64,000 nt of DNA from CAVUXJ01 sp963814975. GTDB lineage: Bacteria > Acidobacteriota > Vicinamibacteria > Vicinamibacterales > CAVVIG01. A program made the translations under genes and the position numbers. The notes beneath the pieces were generated by a model. It did not search any database, had not been told where the DNA came from, and saw only the letters and a list, made by a program, of their open reading frames with translations. Where the stretch lies: contig CAWFFB010000021.1 of NCBI GenBank assembly GCA_963814975.1, positions 143,033 to 207,032 of the forward strand, in the 5' to 3' direction. Of this stretch, positions 10,430 through 20,655 are shown piece after piece. The stretch's first letter is position 1. Every line of letters begins with the position of its first letter.

Positions 10430-11658
10430 CTACTCGTCGAAAAAGACGATCCGTGCGTGCCGCATCGCCTGGTCAATCGCGTTCTTGCTCGTCTGTCAGC
10501 TCGCGCTTGATGGCGTCGTGGCAGACGAGCACGGCCACCAGGTCGGCTCCTTCGGCGATCTTGTCAAGCGAAGGGAAATCCATCGTGGGCACCAGCGGGT
10601 CGTAGTGGTGCACGTCGTAGCCATCCTCCTTCAGGAGGTGCACGACTTCGTTCGCAGGACTCTCGCGCATCGTCTTCGCAGTTCCTCTTGTAGGTCGCGC
10701 CAAGCGCAACGATCTTGGGATCGGGTACGTCGGCAACGTCCGTCGGATCTTCCCGGCGACGCGGCGCTGGCATCTCGTCGTTGATCAGCCGAGCCATCGT
10801 GATGAGCCGCGAGTTGTACGGCGCGATTTCTTTCAGGAACCAGGGATCCACCGGGATGCAGTGCCCGCCGACACCGATGCCGGGGTTCGATGATCTTCAC
10901 GCGCGGATGCTTGTTTGCATAGCCGATCACGCTTCGGCCGTCAGCGCCGAGCAGTTCGCAGATCGCGGCAACTCGTTCGCGAGACGCGACGTTGACGTCG
11001 CGGTAGGTGTTCTCCATCAGCTTGGAGAGCTCGGCCGTGATGTCGTCGGTCGCGATGCGAGGTTCACCCTTCACGAAGGTCGCGTAGACCTCGGCGGCGG
11101 CCGCGTGGGATGCTCATCCATGCCGCCGATGAGCCGATCGTTCTCGACGATCTCGCGGAAGATGTCGCCAGGCAGGATCCGCTCGGGACAGTGGGCGAGC
11201 AGCATATCGTCCGGCACATTGCAACTCCGGTGAGCTTCTCGATCAGCGGCTTGATGAACGCTGCGGCACGTCGTCGGCGGCACCGTGCTTTCGAGGATGA
11301 CCAGGTTGCCGGGTTGCAGATGAGGGCAGATCGATTCGATCGCGGACTGAACCGGCCCCATGTCGCAGACCTTCTTCAGCTGGTCCACCGGCGTCGGCAC
11401 GGCGATCACGAATACATCCCCAGGGCAAGGCGTTGTGCGTGCGACGAGGTGCGGCGTCACCACCGGATCGTTGAGGAGCTGATGGAGCTCTTCTTCGTTG
11501 AGGAGCATCGTGCGCTCGTTGATCGCCCGGACGACGTTCTCGTTGATATCAACGCCGACAACGCTCTGTCCGGCCTTCGCCCACATCAGAGCCGCCGGCA
11601 GTCCAACGTACCCCGTGCCGATCACGACTATTGTCTTTTGCATAGATGCAACTGCCAT
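10430..11658 (-). CDS. UDP-N-acetyl-mannosamine/glucosamine dehydrogenase (WecC/WbpA family), several frameshifts
   Basis: Oxidises C6 of a UDP-HexNAc to the uronic acid using two NAD+. The N-terminus KTIVVIGTGYVGLPAALMWA is the nucleotide-binding fold. The catalytic cysteine is preserved in NPGIGVGGHCIPVDPWFLK, read across the frame break near 10880. Later family segments NSRLITMARLINDEMP, PKIVALGATYKRN and GYDVHHYDPLVP lie in different frames. Breaks are near 11230-11100, 10880, 10690 and 10488; in the last frame the tail ends NAIDQAMRHARIVFFDE at 10430. Corrected length about 409 residues. The gene follows a UDP-GlcNAc 2-epimerase, a pairing that makes UDP-ManNAcA (WecB-WecC); a WbpA role in diacetamido-uronate synthesis is the alternative. 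Confidence 0.8.
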
Positions 11659-11700
11659 AGGGCCTTTCGCTGCCTGGAATGTTACGTTCGCTGTGCGGAG

Positions 11701-12945
11701 CTATGTGTGGCGCTGAGAGAGGCCGCTGACGCCAGTCGCCTCGGGAATGATGCTTCCGCTTGTACTCACCGGCCCTGCTCGTAAAGCCTTCCGACAAGCG
11801 GCAATAATGCGTTCAGTGGCGTGGCCATCACCATAGGGATTATGGGTCCGAGACATCTGGTCGTAGACGTGCGAGTCCGTCAGGAGTCGCGACACCTCTC
11901 CCACGATCTTGTGCGGATCGGTTCCGACCAGGCGGACGGTTCCCGCTTGAACTCCCTCCGGGCGTTCAGTGGTCTCGCGCATGACCAGCACGGGTTTGCC
12001 AAGACTCGGTGCCTCCTCCTGAACGCCCCCCGAGTCGGTCAGGATGACGGTTGCGCGCTCAAGCATGCCGACGAAGGGCAGATAGGGCAACGGCTCCAGG
12101 AGATGGACGTTTGGCAGCGATGCCCCGCTGGACCCCGCCAGGCCCAGCAGGCGGCCTACGGGTTCGCGAACGTTGGGGTTCAAGTGTACCGGATAGACAA
12201 ATTGCGTGTCCGGAAAGCGCCGCGCCAGCTCCGCGATCGAACGGCAGATATTCTCGAACCCGTCACCGAAATTCTCCCGGCGGTGACCGGTGATCAGCAC
12301 GACTCTCGGCGCGCCGTCGCTGCCGGGCTTACCTGGCTGGAGGTCTGCGGGAAGCCCGGCGATGGTCGGCCTGACGGCGTGCACTTTTCCCAACGCCAGG
12401 AAAAGGGCGTCGATGCCGGTATTGCCCGTGACATAGATCGACTGATCGTCGATCCCTTCTCGAAGCAGGTTCCTCCGGGATACCTCGGTCGGCGCAAAAT
12501 GGAGCGCTGCTAACCGCGCGACCAGGATACGATTCGCCTCTTCCGGCCATGGCGCCGCCATGTTCCACGTGCGCAGCCCGGCCTCCACGTGACCGACGGG
12601 GATGCGACGGTAAAATGCCGCCAACGCCGCGCACAATGTGGTCGTGGTGTCTCCCTGAATCAGGATCAAGTCGGGTTTGTCCTCCGCCAGATACCGATCG
12701 ACCGCTTCTATCCCGCGGGCGGTGAGTCCAGCGAGAGCCTGGTTGGGCACCATGAGATGCAGATCATGATCCGGCTCGATGTCAAACAGATCCAGCACTT
12801 GATCGAGCATGTGCCGGTGTTGACCGGTCACGCAGACGCTCGATTCGAAATCGGCCTCTTGCTTCAGAGCCAGGATAAGGGGAGCGAGCTTGATGGCCTC
12901 CGGTCGGGTACCGAATATCAGCGAGATCTTCATCGTTGGTGACAT
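11701..12945 (-). CDS. wecB: Non-hydrolysing UDP-N-acetylglucosamine 2-epimerase (WecB-like)
   Basis: Interconverts UDP-GlcNAc and UDP-ManNAc. 414 residues, intact. Family markers: MKISLIFGTRPEAIKLAPL at the start, VTGQHRHMLDQVL, IQGDTTTTLCAALAAF, PVGHVEAGLRT, VLITGHRRENFG (the His-Arg-Arg-Glu-Asn active-site segment) and ILTDSGGVQEEAPSLGKPVLVMR. A second ATG four codons downstream (12933) is the classical start of this family and may be the true one. It lies directly before the UDP-sugar dehydrogenase in the operon, consistent with a two-step route to UDP-ManNAcA. A second, diverged paralogue is at 28265-29393. Confidence 0.9.
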   Translation of the reverse strand: MSPTMKISLIFGTRPEAIKLAPLILALKQEADFESSVCVTGQHRHMLDQVLDLFDIEPDHDLHLMVPNQALAGLTARGIEAVDRYLAEDKPDLILIQGDTTTTLCAALAAFYRRIPVGHVEAGLRTWNMAAPWPEEANRILVARLAALHFAPTEVSRRNLLREGIDDQSIYVTGNTGIDALFLALGKVHAVRPTIAGLPADLQPGKPGSDGAPRVVLITGHRRENFGDGFENICRSIAELARRFPDTQFVYPVHLNPNVREPVGRLLGLAGSSGASLPNVHLLEPLPYLPFVGMLERATVILTDSGGVQEEAPSLGKPVLVMRETTERPEGVQAGTVRLVGTDPHKIVGEVSRLLTDSHVYDQMSRTHNPYGDGHATERIIAACRKALRAGPVSTSGSIIPEATGVSGLSQRHT

Positions 12946-12967
12946 GTGGGCGCTGTCTTTCAGTGAC

Positions 12968-14214
12968 TCACTCGGAAGCGGATGCGATGATCCCGGTGGG
13001 GGACCCTCGACGGGCTGTTTCGGCCCGTGCCGTTACCTGCACGAGTAGGTTGTTCAGGGACCGGGACACGGCCTCGGGACCATACGTGTGTCGTGCGGCC
13101 TGTTCCGCCTTACGGTCGTATCGTCCGCTCGCCATCAGCTGCCCGAGACAGGTCGCAATGGTCTCGGGCGTATTGTCGGGAATGTAGGTCATCCCGGCTT
13201 CCAGCTCCGGCTCGAGCGTCCCGCGCGGCGTGGTGACGACATGAATTCCGGCAGCAAGGTATTCGACAATCTTGAAGGCAAAGACGTTTCCAGGGATCCT
13301 GGTCACATCCTGTGGATTCATCCCGATCTTGGCCGCGCAAAGCAGGCGAGCGTTGTCCAGCCGGTTCAGCAACCCGTGGAAGACGATCGTGCGGTTTCCT
13401 CCCGCCATCTTTTCTAGCCTGGACGTGATTGGCCCCTGCCCCGCAATATGCAGCTCCCAGTCTGCGGGTTTCAACGTCTGCCAGGCATCGACCAGTTGCT
13501 CGAGACCCTGGGTGCCCTCGTGTGTACCTGAAAACACGACCCAGTTCCTCCGCGAGCCGTCAGGTCCCTCGCTGGCCTTCATGATCTCGTTGCTCACCAC
13601 GCCGCGGAGCAGGAGCTTTGGCGTCTCAGCCGGCAGCTGTGACAGGAGATAGGGCGAAACGGCGGTTGCACCGGAGACCGACGTCAAGATTTTCCTGCAG
13701 GTGGCCCGATGACGTTTCGGAGATCATCCCGCTGGCTGCCCGCCCGTGAACGTCGACAAATGCATCGTCTTTCGTACTGCAGGATGACGGGCAAGCCGAG
13801 CCTCTGAGACGCGTAGCGCGCGCATCCGATCTGGGCGCGTTGCAGATTGTAAATGATCACGGCATCGAATCCACGACGCCTGTGCAAGGCGCTCAAGAGG
13901 CGTTGCGTCTGGATGCTCTCCCAGAAACCGATCAGGAATCTCACAGACAACGCCGACACGTAGTGGATCGGAATATCGGGATGAAAGCGATCGCTCTCGG
14001 AAAACGAGGGGTAGAACCTGAACTTGAGTCTGTCGCCGGCGGTCAGCGGTTGAAGCGCTCCTTGAGAGATGATCTCCACCTCGTGCGAGCTGCGCTGGAG
14101 CAGCTCGGCAATCAACTGTATTTTCACTCTGGCTGCCAAGCTGAAGTTGTGCAGGCACGGGCGGGCATGGACCAGACTCGAGCCCTGATAGTTCGCGACA
14201 TAGGCTATTCTCAT
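12968..14214 (-). CDS. Glycosyltransferase family 4 (GT-B), frameshifted
   Basis: Retaining GT-B transferase. The N-terminal half starts MRIAYVANYQGSSLVHARP and includes FDAVIIYNLQRAQIG. The C-terminal half has WVVFSGTHEGTQGLEQLVDAW, WELHIAGQGP and KIVEYLAAGIHVVTT, the nucleotide-sugar-binding domain with the acidic residue in KIVEYLAAG. The frame is lost around 13690-13770 at the interdomain linker, and LQYEDDAFVDVHGRAASG continues it. Corrected length about 415 residues. No membrane helix. It lies 12 bp after the preceding GT4 gene and 23 bp before wecB. Confidence 0.8.
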
Positions 14215-14226
14215 GGCGTTGGACTG

Positions 14227-15513
14227 CTACGATCCTAGCTCTGCGTACACTTTCAAGGTGGTGGCGCCTACCGCGTCCCAGGAATAGCGATCTCTCGCAT
14301 GGTCACGGATGGTCGGACGGTGGCGTTCCAACGCCTTGAACAGAGGAGCTTCGAAGTATTTGTCGATGGTCTTCGCGAGGTCGGCTGGATCGCCTGGCTT
14401 GCACATGAACCCGGTTTCTCCCTCGATAATGTCTTCTCGGAGCGAACCCACGTCGGCTGCAATCACCGGCAGCCCGAAGGTATATCCCAGGATGAGGACA
14501 CCGCTCTGGAATACCTGGACATACGGCAGCACGAGGACATCCGCCGCCTTGAAGTACAACTCAGTGTCTTCGTCCGGGACGAACTCGATCCTCTGAGTGA
14601 CTCGTTCCCGGCCTGGCCCGTTGCGAATGGCCCGTTGAATCACGTCGACGTAGTGCTCACTTCCCGTCTTGGGTTTGCCCACGATGAGGAGTCGGTACGC
14701 GGAATTGTTGCCCACGACCTTTTGAAAAGCCGAGACCAGTAGCTCCAGGCCCTTGTACGGGCCGATGTGGCCAAAGAACAGGAGCACCCGATCGGCCTGA
14801 TCAATACCCAGCCGCTGTTTGGCCTGTGCCGGACTGAGATCGGTGTCTGGAACCGAATTGTTGAAGCCGAGTGGGATGACGGTGATCGAGGACGGCCGGA
14901 CTCCGAAGTCTTCTCGGAGCTCCATTTTCATGGCCTCCGTGTGAACGAAGATATGGTCGGCAATGTGGTACTGGATTCTGAGCGTAAGGCGATTGAGCAG
15001 GGTGTCGTGCGAGTCCCTCTTCGCGGCGTTGACGTTGTGAGCAGTCAGCACGATTCTTCTGCCCTGAAGCCGGTAGTACAGCATCAGGAGAGTGCGATCG
15101 AACATCTGAAACTTATTGTTCCACAGAATGTGAAAAATCTTCGGCTTGGCGACGAAGGCGTACCTCAGCAGGCGAGCGTAGTAGATTGCGATCCTGGATG
15201 TCTTGGTGACGAGGCCGACGTCATGCCGTTGACTGCCCCTCAAATTGAGAAACGTCAGGTTCGGATCTGAGCGAAGCGCAGGGCTGTCGACCTCGTCGCT
15301 CCCGATGAAATCCAGACGAACGCCCTTCGACAGCAGGGCCGTCGCCAGGCCGAAGGCGTACGGTTTGTCCCCTCCTCCAGTGAGCAACGCGATTTCGAGC
15401 ACCGGCGCTGATCCTTTCAAAGACCTTCCGGTGGTCGCGCTGTGTGTGGCGGTGGACAGAGCCGGGTGCATCGCGGGAGCAGGTTGCGCCAAGTCTGAAT
15501 AGTTGGCGTTCAT
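14227..15513 (-). CDS. Glycosyltransferase family 4 (GT-B)
   Basis: 428 residues from the ATG at 15513, which overlaps the upstream TGA (ATGA). The open frame continues upstream, but only as an antiframe of the O-antigen ligase gene. Markers: EIALLTGGGDKPYAFGLATAL near the N-terminus, IVLTAHNVNAAKRDSHD, VIPLGFNN, VLLFFGHIGPYKGLELLVSAF and the C-terminal GYTFGLPVIAADVGSLREDI. A Ser/Thr/Ala-rich N-terminal 40 residues precede the fold. Likely cytoplasmic-face EPS assembly; donor sugar unknown. Confidence 0.87.
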   Translation of the reverse strand: MNANYSDLAQPAPAMHPALSTATHSATTGRSLKGSAPVLEIALLTGGGDKPYAFGLATALLSKGVRLDFIGSDEVDSPALRSDPNLTFLNLRGSQRHDVGLVTKTSRIAIYYARLLRYAFVAKPKIFHILWNNKFQMFDRTLLMLYYRLQGRRIVLTAHNVNAAKRDSHDTLLNRLTLRIQYHIADHIFVHTEAMKMELREDFGVRPSSITVIPLGFNNSVPDTDLSPAQAKQRLGIDQADRVLLFFGHIGPYKGLELLVSAFQKVVGNNSAYRLLIVGKPKTGSEHYVDVIQRAIRNGPGRERVTQRIEFVPDEDTELYFKAADVLVLPYVQVFQSGVLILGYTFGLPVIAADVGSLREDIIEGETGFMCKPGDPADLAKTIDKYFEAPLFKALERHRPTIRDHARDRYSWDAVGATTLKVYAELGS

Positions 15514-16898
15514 GAAGACCGCATTCTTGCAGCAGAGGGTATGGACTGTGGAACACTCGGGGCCCTGACCTTCCGCTGAACGGCTCGTCGGGCGATCGTG
15601 CCGGTGATGGAATCCGTGGCAGTCGCCGCCGTCGGGATAGCCATCGCCCCGAGCATGAATGCAATCCAAACCGGGTTCATCGTTCTGAAGCCGGCTTCCG
15701 TGTAGCTGTAGACCAGCGCCACGAGGATATACGCGATCCTGATCATCCCCGCCTCGCGATCGTGGATGAGAGTGCGAACGGCATTCCGGTATCCCGTAAC
15801 GATCAGGACTGCGAGCATGAGCACGCCGATCATCCCCAGATTCAGGAACACCTCCAGGTAGCCGTTGTGGGCTTCGTTCGGATGCCACCTGAACAGACCC
15901 CAGAGCTTCGCCAGTCGGGGACCCAACCAGAACGTCTCGAAACCCGCGCCGAAGAGCGGGTTGGGATTCATGACGAGCAGCTCGCTCCACAGTTCCGTCC
16001 GCCCGGTGATCGTTGAGTCCCTTCCCATGGTTTCCACGAGGCCGCTCCCGACGTGGAGAAACAGCGCGGCAAAAGCGAACATCAACATGCTGATGACGGC
16101 GACGTGAAGAACAGCACGCTTTCGCCCCAACACGGGGACGGTAGTCAGTATCATCAGGGCAGTCGCCATCGCAAACGCGGACATGGAAGTGACCGAGTTG
16201 GCCTTCCAGGAGAGCCAGGCGACCATGCCAAGAATGACACCGTGCGCCAGCAGCGGTTTGGGCTGAGACGCCTGTACAGCGTTGATGACACGCCAGGCCG
16301 CACCCACTCCAAAGACGAGGCAGGTCAAGCCCAGCATGTTCTTGTCGGTTGCCGCGCCTATGAACTGCCGCGTTCCGTCAAAAGGGTTGTATCTCTGAGC
16401 CAGGTGCGGATAGTACTTGATCAGGAGGACGGACGCTGGCAGGAGGACGAAGCTCGCGCGCGCGAGAAGGTGCTTCACTGCAGCAGAACGATCGGAATCG
16501 GTCAGCACGATCATGATCATCACGAAATCGCCGAACGCCTTGACCCAACGCTTGATGGCGATACCGGGATAATCGGACCAGAGGGCACTTACGGCGCAGT
16601 AGAAAAGGAACACGAGAATAGGCGCATTCAGTCGCAGAACCGCCGACAGTCTCGGCGCTCTGCGGACGAGTACAGCGAGCCCTATCGCCACGAGCACGGC
16701 GAAGATATTCCGTTCGAAGGGATTTCCTTCGCCAAACTGATCCGCCTGAGCGATCAGATTCTGGGGCCCGGTGCTCATCCACCATTCGGTCACCGGACGT
16801 GAACTGGCGAGCAGCACCCACACGACTGGGATCCAAACTGCACTTGATGATCGAACCTTTGGATCGCGGTTGAGGACGAAGAGCCCGAAGATGCCCAC
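15510..16898 (-). CDS. O-antigen ligase / polymerase-type membrane protein (Wzy/WaaL family)
   Basis: 462 residues with about ten hydrophobic segments and the large periplasmic loop of Wzy/WaaL proteins; GRTELWSELL and HNGYLEVFLNLG (O-antigen ligase motif with the conserved His) are visible. In this context it probably polymerises or ligates EPS units in the periplasm. The GTG at 16898 is the first plausible start in this frame but has no clear ribosome-binding site; a GAGGAG lies at 16938-16943 with no ATG suitably placed after it, so the true start may lie slightly upstream or be masked by a base error. The stop overlaps the next start. Confidence 0.82.
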   Translation of the reverse strand: MGIFGLFVLNRDPKVRSSSAVWIPVVWVLLASSRPVTEWWMSTGPQNLIAQADQFGEGNPFERNIFAVLVAIGLAVLVRRAPRLSAVLRLNAPILVFLFYCAVSALWSDYPGIAIKRWVKAFGDFVMIMIVLTDSDRSAAVKHLLARASFVLLPASVLLIKYYPHLAQRYNPFDGTRQFIGAATDKNMLGLTCLVFGVGAAWRVINAVQASQPKPLLAHGVILGMVAWLSWKANSVTSMSAFAMATALMILTTVPVLGRKRAVLHVAVISMLMFAFAALFLHVGSGLVETMGRDSTITGRTELWSELLVMNPNPLFGAGFETFWLGPRLAKLWGLFRWHPNEAHNGYLEVFLNLGMIGVLMLAVLIVTGYRNAVRTLIHDREAGMIRIAYILVALVYSYTEAGFRTMNPVWIAFMLGAMAIPTAATATDSITGTIARRAVQRKVRAPSVPQSIPSAARMRSS

Positions 16899-16967
16899 GC
16901 CGAAGACGACTGTGGCGTTCAGAGGTGACGTAAGGTTCTCCTCACTATCGGTACTCGGGCGATGTGG

Positions 16968-18793
16968 TCATCTGGGATCGATGAATTGACGATGGATGAG
17001 CTCAAGAGTGAGGAGCTTGTGAATCTCACTGGTGTGATTCCGATCGCCCTTGACATGGCGTTCGACGAGGGCTTCAACCGCGTTCCGCTCAATATATGGC
17101 CGAGAAAGTGAGCGGGAATCAAGCAGTATCTCGCGAACGTACTGGGACAAGACGTCACGATACCAGATGCGAAAATGAAACATCTTGTGTCTGCCGAGAA
17201 ACAGACGCTCGAGGTGCAGTGCCGAGAATCGATGGTCGATCGCGGCGAGCCACTGCGGCATGCCGTAGTCGTAGGCGTATTCAGCCTTGTAACTGAAGTC
17301 CAGCAGCATCCGTGAAACTGTTGCGGAGAGCGGCCCTGAATCGCCGCCGAGACCCCGATCGGTTCGGATCCGGGCGAGGGCGGGATTTCCCTCGGAGATC
17401 AACCGCAGGCGGACATCGCCGTTCGCGCCGGCAGACTGCGGCGCCCGGTACACCGTTCGTATGAAGTCGTTGTCGAGGTACGGAGACCGGACGGATAGCT
17501 GGGTCTGCTCGAGCGAGAGCACGCCATAGTGCGACCAGGGCGATTGCCGGAACGCGGCAAATGTCAGCGGATGCTCTTGACGGAGTGCGGTGTAGGTCAC
17601 CCCCGCGCGCTGGATCTCATCCATCAACTGCGGACTGAACAACCCGACCAGCGGCTTCATCGGTTTGAACGTCGGAACCAGCGTGAGCACTTCGCTGCCG
17701 TAGGTGCCGACGATCTTCACGGGAGCGATCTCGCGGGCCTGCTCGCTGACGTACAGGTCGGGGGCGCGAGTCAAATCGATGCAGCCGTCCGTGAGGTACA
17801 TGCTGCGCTCGGCGTAGTGCGCAAAGCGCGAGAGGAAGTCGGGGCCTGTCTGAACAACGTGGTGCGCCTGTTCGCACTCCCGGGCGACCCGCCGCGCCAC
17901 GAGGACGTCCTGATTGTCGCGGAACATGCTGCCGAACGTGTAACACGGCAGTGAGGCGGGAGCCGCTTTCCGCCATGCCATGATCACGCGGGTATCCATG
18001 CCGCCCGTCAGAGCCACGCCGATCCGCTCGTGGCCATTGAAGTAGCGAGGCAGGTTGCGAGAGAACACGTCCCGCAGTTCCCGGTAATAGCTCTCGGGGT
18101 CCAGGGGGGCCTGCTGCTCCCATTCGCTGCGGCTGGAAGTACGCGCCCCTGCGCTCGAAGCAGCGGTTGCGGAAGGTCCAGGCCGCAGCGCCGGGCAAGC
18201 ACGCGAATCCGGTCGAACAGCGTCCGGTTCTCCAGGACGCAGCCGCAGGAAACGAACTCCCCGAGGCCCCGATGGATCGAGCGTCCGGAGTTCAGGACGG
18301 ACCTCCAGGATCGCCTTCGCTTCGGCCGCAAAGTAGAACGCATCCTTCGATTCGTGATAGTAGAGGCGGTGCATCCCGTATCGGTCGTTGAACAGCGTCG
18401 CGATTCCACTTGCTCGATCTGCGACCACGCCGTGGAAGAGGCCGTTCAAGCCAGAGGGAAAGGCGGGTCCTCCTCGTACAGGTGAACGAGATAGGAGGCC
18501 CTTCCGGCTTCAGCGTGTGGCCTCGTGCCTCGAGGCGCCGCGCCGTTCCCGGATCCGGGTATTCTTCACCGGCGAACACCAGAACCACGTCCCCGCGCTC
18601 GTTGCAGATCGGCATGCCGTGCGCGAAGGAATGCTTCCGTGCGACCCAGCCCACGTACAGGCCGAGCGACTCGTCCATCCACGTGCCCGTCACGTAGAAC
18701 GACTCGTGGCGGACGCGATTCCACCATCCGCGCCAGCTCCTGCTTGGCGCGTTCGTGCGGCATATCCGTGATGAGTCCGACGATCCCTGGCAT
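16968..18793 (-). CDS. Asparagine-synthase-like protein lacking the N-terminal Cys nucleophile, frameshifted
   Basis: Resembles class B asparagine synthetase: an N-terminal glutamine amidotransferase-like domain (DRYGMHRLYYHE) and a C-terminal synthase domain with the ATP-pyrophosphatase loop IGVALTGGMDTRVIMAW. The N-terminus reads MPGIVGLITDMPHERAK, so Pro occupies position 2 where active glutaminases have the catalytic Cys. Frame breaks near 18715, 18470 and 18265-18130; intervening family sequence is recovered in other frames (GTWMDESLGLYVGWV, GEFVSCGCVLENRTLFDRIRVL). About 608 residues corrected. Such proteins in polysaccharide loci probably amidate a carboxyl group (for example a uronic acid) with free ammonia, or have another ligase role; this is inference. 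Confidence 0.78.
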
Positions 18794-18877
18794 GTTCGTG
18801 AGATGTGGTTCAGATCGAGCCTGGAAGAGCAGTGGTCGGGGAGGTCCTTCGCACCCCGTCGGTCGACGAAGACGTAC

Positions 18878-19765
18878 TCACGCTTCCAGCAGGGTCAGGA
18901 GCCATGCGGTGCGCGAGGCCCAGATGAATCCAGAGGTCTTCCGGTAGCTGGTAAATCGATCGATTCTGTAGCCCCGCGCTTCGAGAAATCTGGAGAGCGT
19001 GCGCCCATTTCGTTCGGGCGTGCTCATATTGTGATACTCGAGCCGGATATTCCTGATTCGGCCGAGATCGGTCTCCGAACAGCTCTCGAGGATCTCGTAT
19101 TCGGCGCCTTCACAATTGATCTTGAGCAGGTCGACGGCTTTCAGCTCGTGTCTTGCCAATATGTCTCTCAAGGTTGTGCAATTGACCGTCTGGCGACTTG
19201 CCCCATCGGAAACGAGGTAGAACGAGTTCGTGAGAGAGTCGCCCACCGTGAGGTCCCTCAAGCCATCGTACGACCCGACCGCGCACTGCATGATCGACAC
19301 GCGGTCTTCCAGTCCATTGAGCCCGATGTTCTCTTTCAGAAAACCAAACGTATGCCTCTCGGGCTCGTAACAATAGACTCGGGCGTCGGGACTGCACTGC
19401 GCGGCATGGACGGCAAACGTGCCCATGTTCGCGCCAATGTCGACGATGGTTCCAAGCCCTTCGAGCGCCCCGTACTCGCGGCGGATGAACACCACAGCGA
19501 TGGTTCCCGGCAATACGCCCGTGCCGTCAACGAGCCGCGCGCCGTTCCGCATCCGGTACTCCGCCGGCGTACGCCGGCGCGAGAGGTAGTTGAACAGATA
19601 TTCGGGCCAGTTGCTGCACAGGCGGCAGATACGCGGAATGTAAAAGAGAAAGGTGAAGTGGTTCGTCGTGAACATTGGCAGGCGCGGCGTTTCGACCGTC
19701 GTTCGCGCCCAACGCACGACCGTACCGAAGAGCTCGGGAAGAGCGGGGAAGCTGATCAAGGCCAA
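18878..19765 (-). CDS. FkbM-family SAM-dependent methyltransferase
   Basis: 295 residues. The SAM-binding motif I is IVDIGANMGTFAVHAA, followed by VYCYEPERHTFGFLKENI and LLKINCEGAEYEILE, the FkbM signature. It probably O-methylates a sugar hydroxyl of the EPS. The listed start is a TTG that overlaps the end of the previous gene; the first ATG is about 90 bases downstream (19675, MFTTNHF), so the true N-terminus is uncertain. A short hydrophobic patch FTFLFYIPRICRL may be membrane-associated. Downstream gap of 85 bp before the asparagine-synthase-like gene. Confidence 0.85.
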   Translation of the reverse strand: MALISFPALPELFGTVVRWARTTVETPRLPMFTTNHFTFLFYIPRICRLCSNWPEYLFNYLSRRRTPAEYRMRNGARLVDGTGVLPGTIAVVFIRREYGALEGLGTIVDIGANMGTFAVHAAQCSPDARVYCYEPERHTFGFLKENIGLNGLEDRVSIMQCAVGSYDGLRDLTVGDSLTNSFYLVSDGASRQTVNCTTLRDILARHELKAVDLLKINCEGAEYEILESCSETDLGRIRNIRLEYHNMSTPERNGRTLSRFLEARGYRIDRFTSYRKTSGFIWASRTAWLLTLLEA

Positions 19766-20645
19766 AAGACCACCCCGCTACCAGGGCTCTCAACCGCTGC
19801 ATCTGCTCTCGCCGGCAAAACTCTACCATCTCGGGAGGGACCGGCCGCTCCACCCGTCGGACCAGCGCCCAGACGTAGCCGGACGCCTCCATGAGACTTC
19901 CGACGACAAACGGCCTTTTGGTCATCTGGTAGACAGTCCTGAACATCTCCCAGATCGGCGAGCTTCCGACCGAATAGTCCTTGGCGCCATCCTTGAACTT
20001 CGACATCAGCACGCTCTGCTGAGCGGTCCCTGTATGCCGATAGTGGACGTACACCTTGTCCGCAAACCGTCGCGTCTTCCACCCATACATTCTCGCGGCG
20101 ATGTCCGCAATGCGATCGATGGCGCCACCCTTCACCGGCATGTATCCGCCGATGGCCTCGAAACATTCGCGCCGGAAGAGCTGGCAAGGCCCCGTGACGT
20201 TCTCGATGCTCGCGAAGCGGTAGTCCGATGGCCGGCTGAGAGGATCTACATACGGTGTGCCGACCAGGCCCAGCTTGGGATCTTCTGCAAGCTTCTGCAG
20301 CAGGAAGGAAAAATAATCTTCGTCGAACGAGATGTCGGCGTCCAGATTCCCAATCGCGTCGTACTGCAATCCGGCGACCCTGGCCTGGCCCACCCTCACG
20401 GCGATCACCTTGCCTGCGAAGCTCCGCTCCTGACGCTCGGGCAAGCTCACCAATTCGATCCATCCGTGCTGAGCAGCATATCGGCGCACGACCTCATCGG
20501 TGCCATCGGTCGAGCCGTCGCTGACGATCATCCATTTCAAGGGCCGCGCCGTTTGCGCGATCACCGACTCGATGGTCTTCTCGATGAACGCCACTTCGTT
20601 CCGTGCCGGCGTCACGAGCACATAACGAGGGAATGGGGACGACAT
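19756..20645 (-). CDS. Glycosyltransferase family 2, frameshift at the extreme C-terminus
   Basis: GT-A transferase: YVLVTPARNEVAFIEKTIESV, then WMIVSDGSTDGTDEVV, IGNLDADISFDEDYF (DAD motif) and a CFEAIGGYMPVKGGAI acceptor loop. As read, the frame would run on over the methyltransferase gene for another 70 residues with no family resemblance. Adding one G to the GGGG run at about 19775 gives VAGVVFWP and a stop at 19756, overlapping the TTG start of the next gene; I adopt that end. Corrected length about 296 residues. This is a good example of homopolymer miscalling in this sequence. It begins 11 bp after the deacetylase-like gene. Confidence 0.82.
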
Positions 20646-20655
20646 CGTGCCTTCT

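Noticed and set aside
15514..15990. N-terminal extension of the GT4 gene at 14227-15513
   Set aside because: Lies wholly inside the O-antigen ligase gene in another frame; the coupled ATG at 15513 is the real start.
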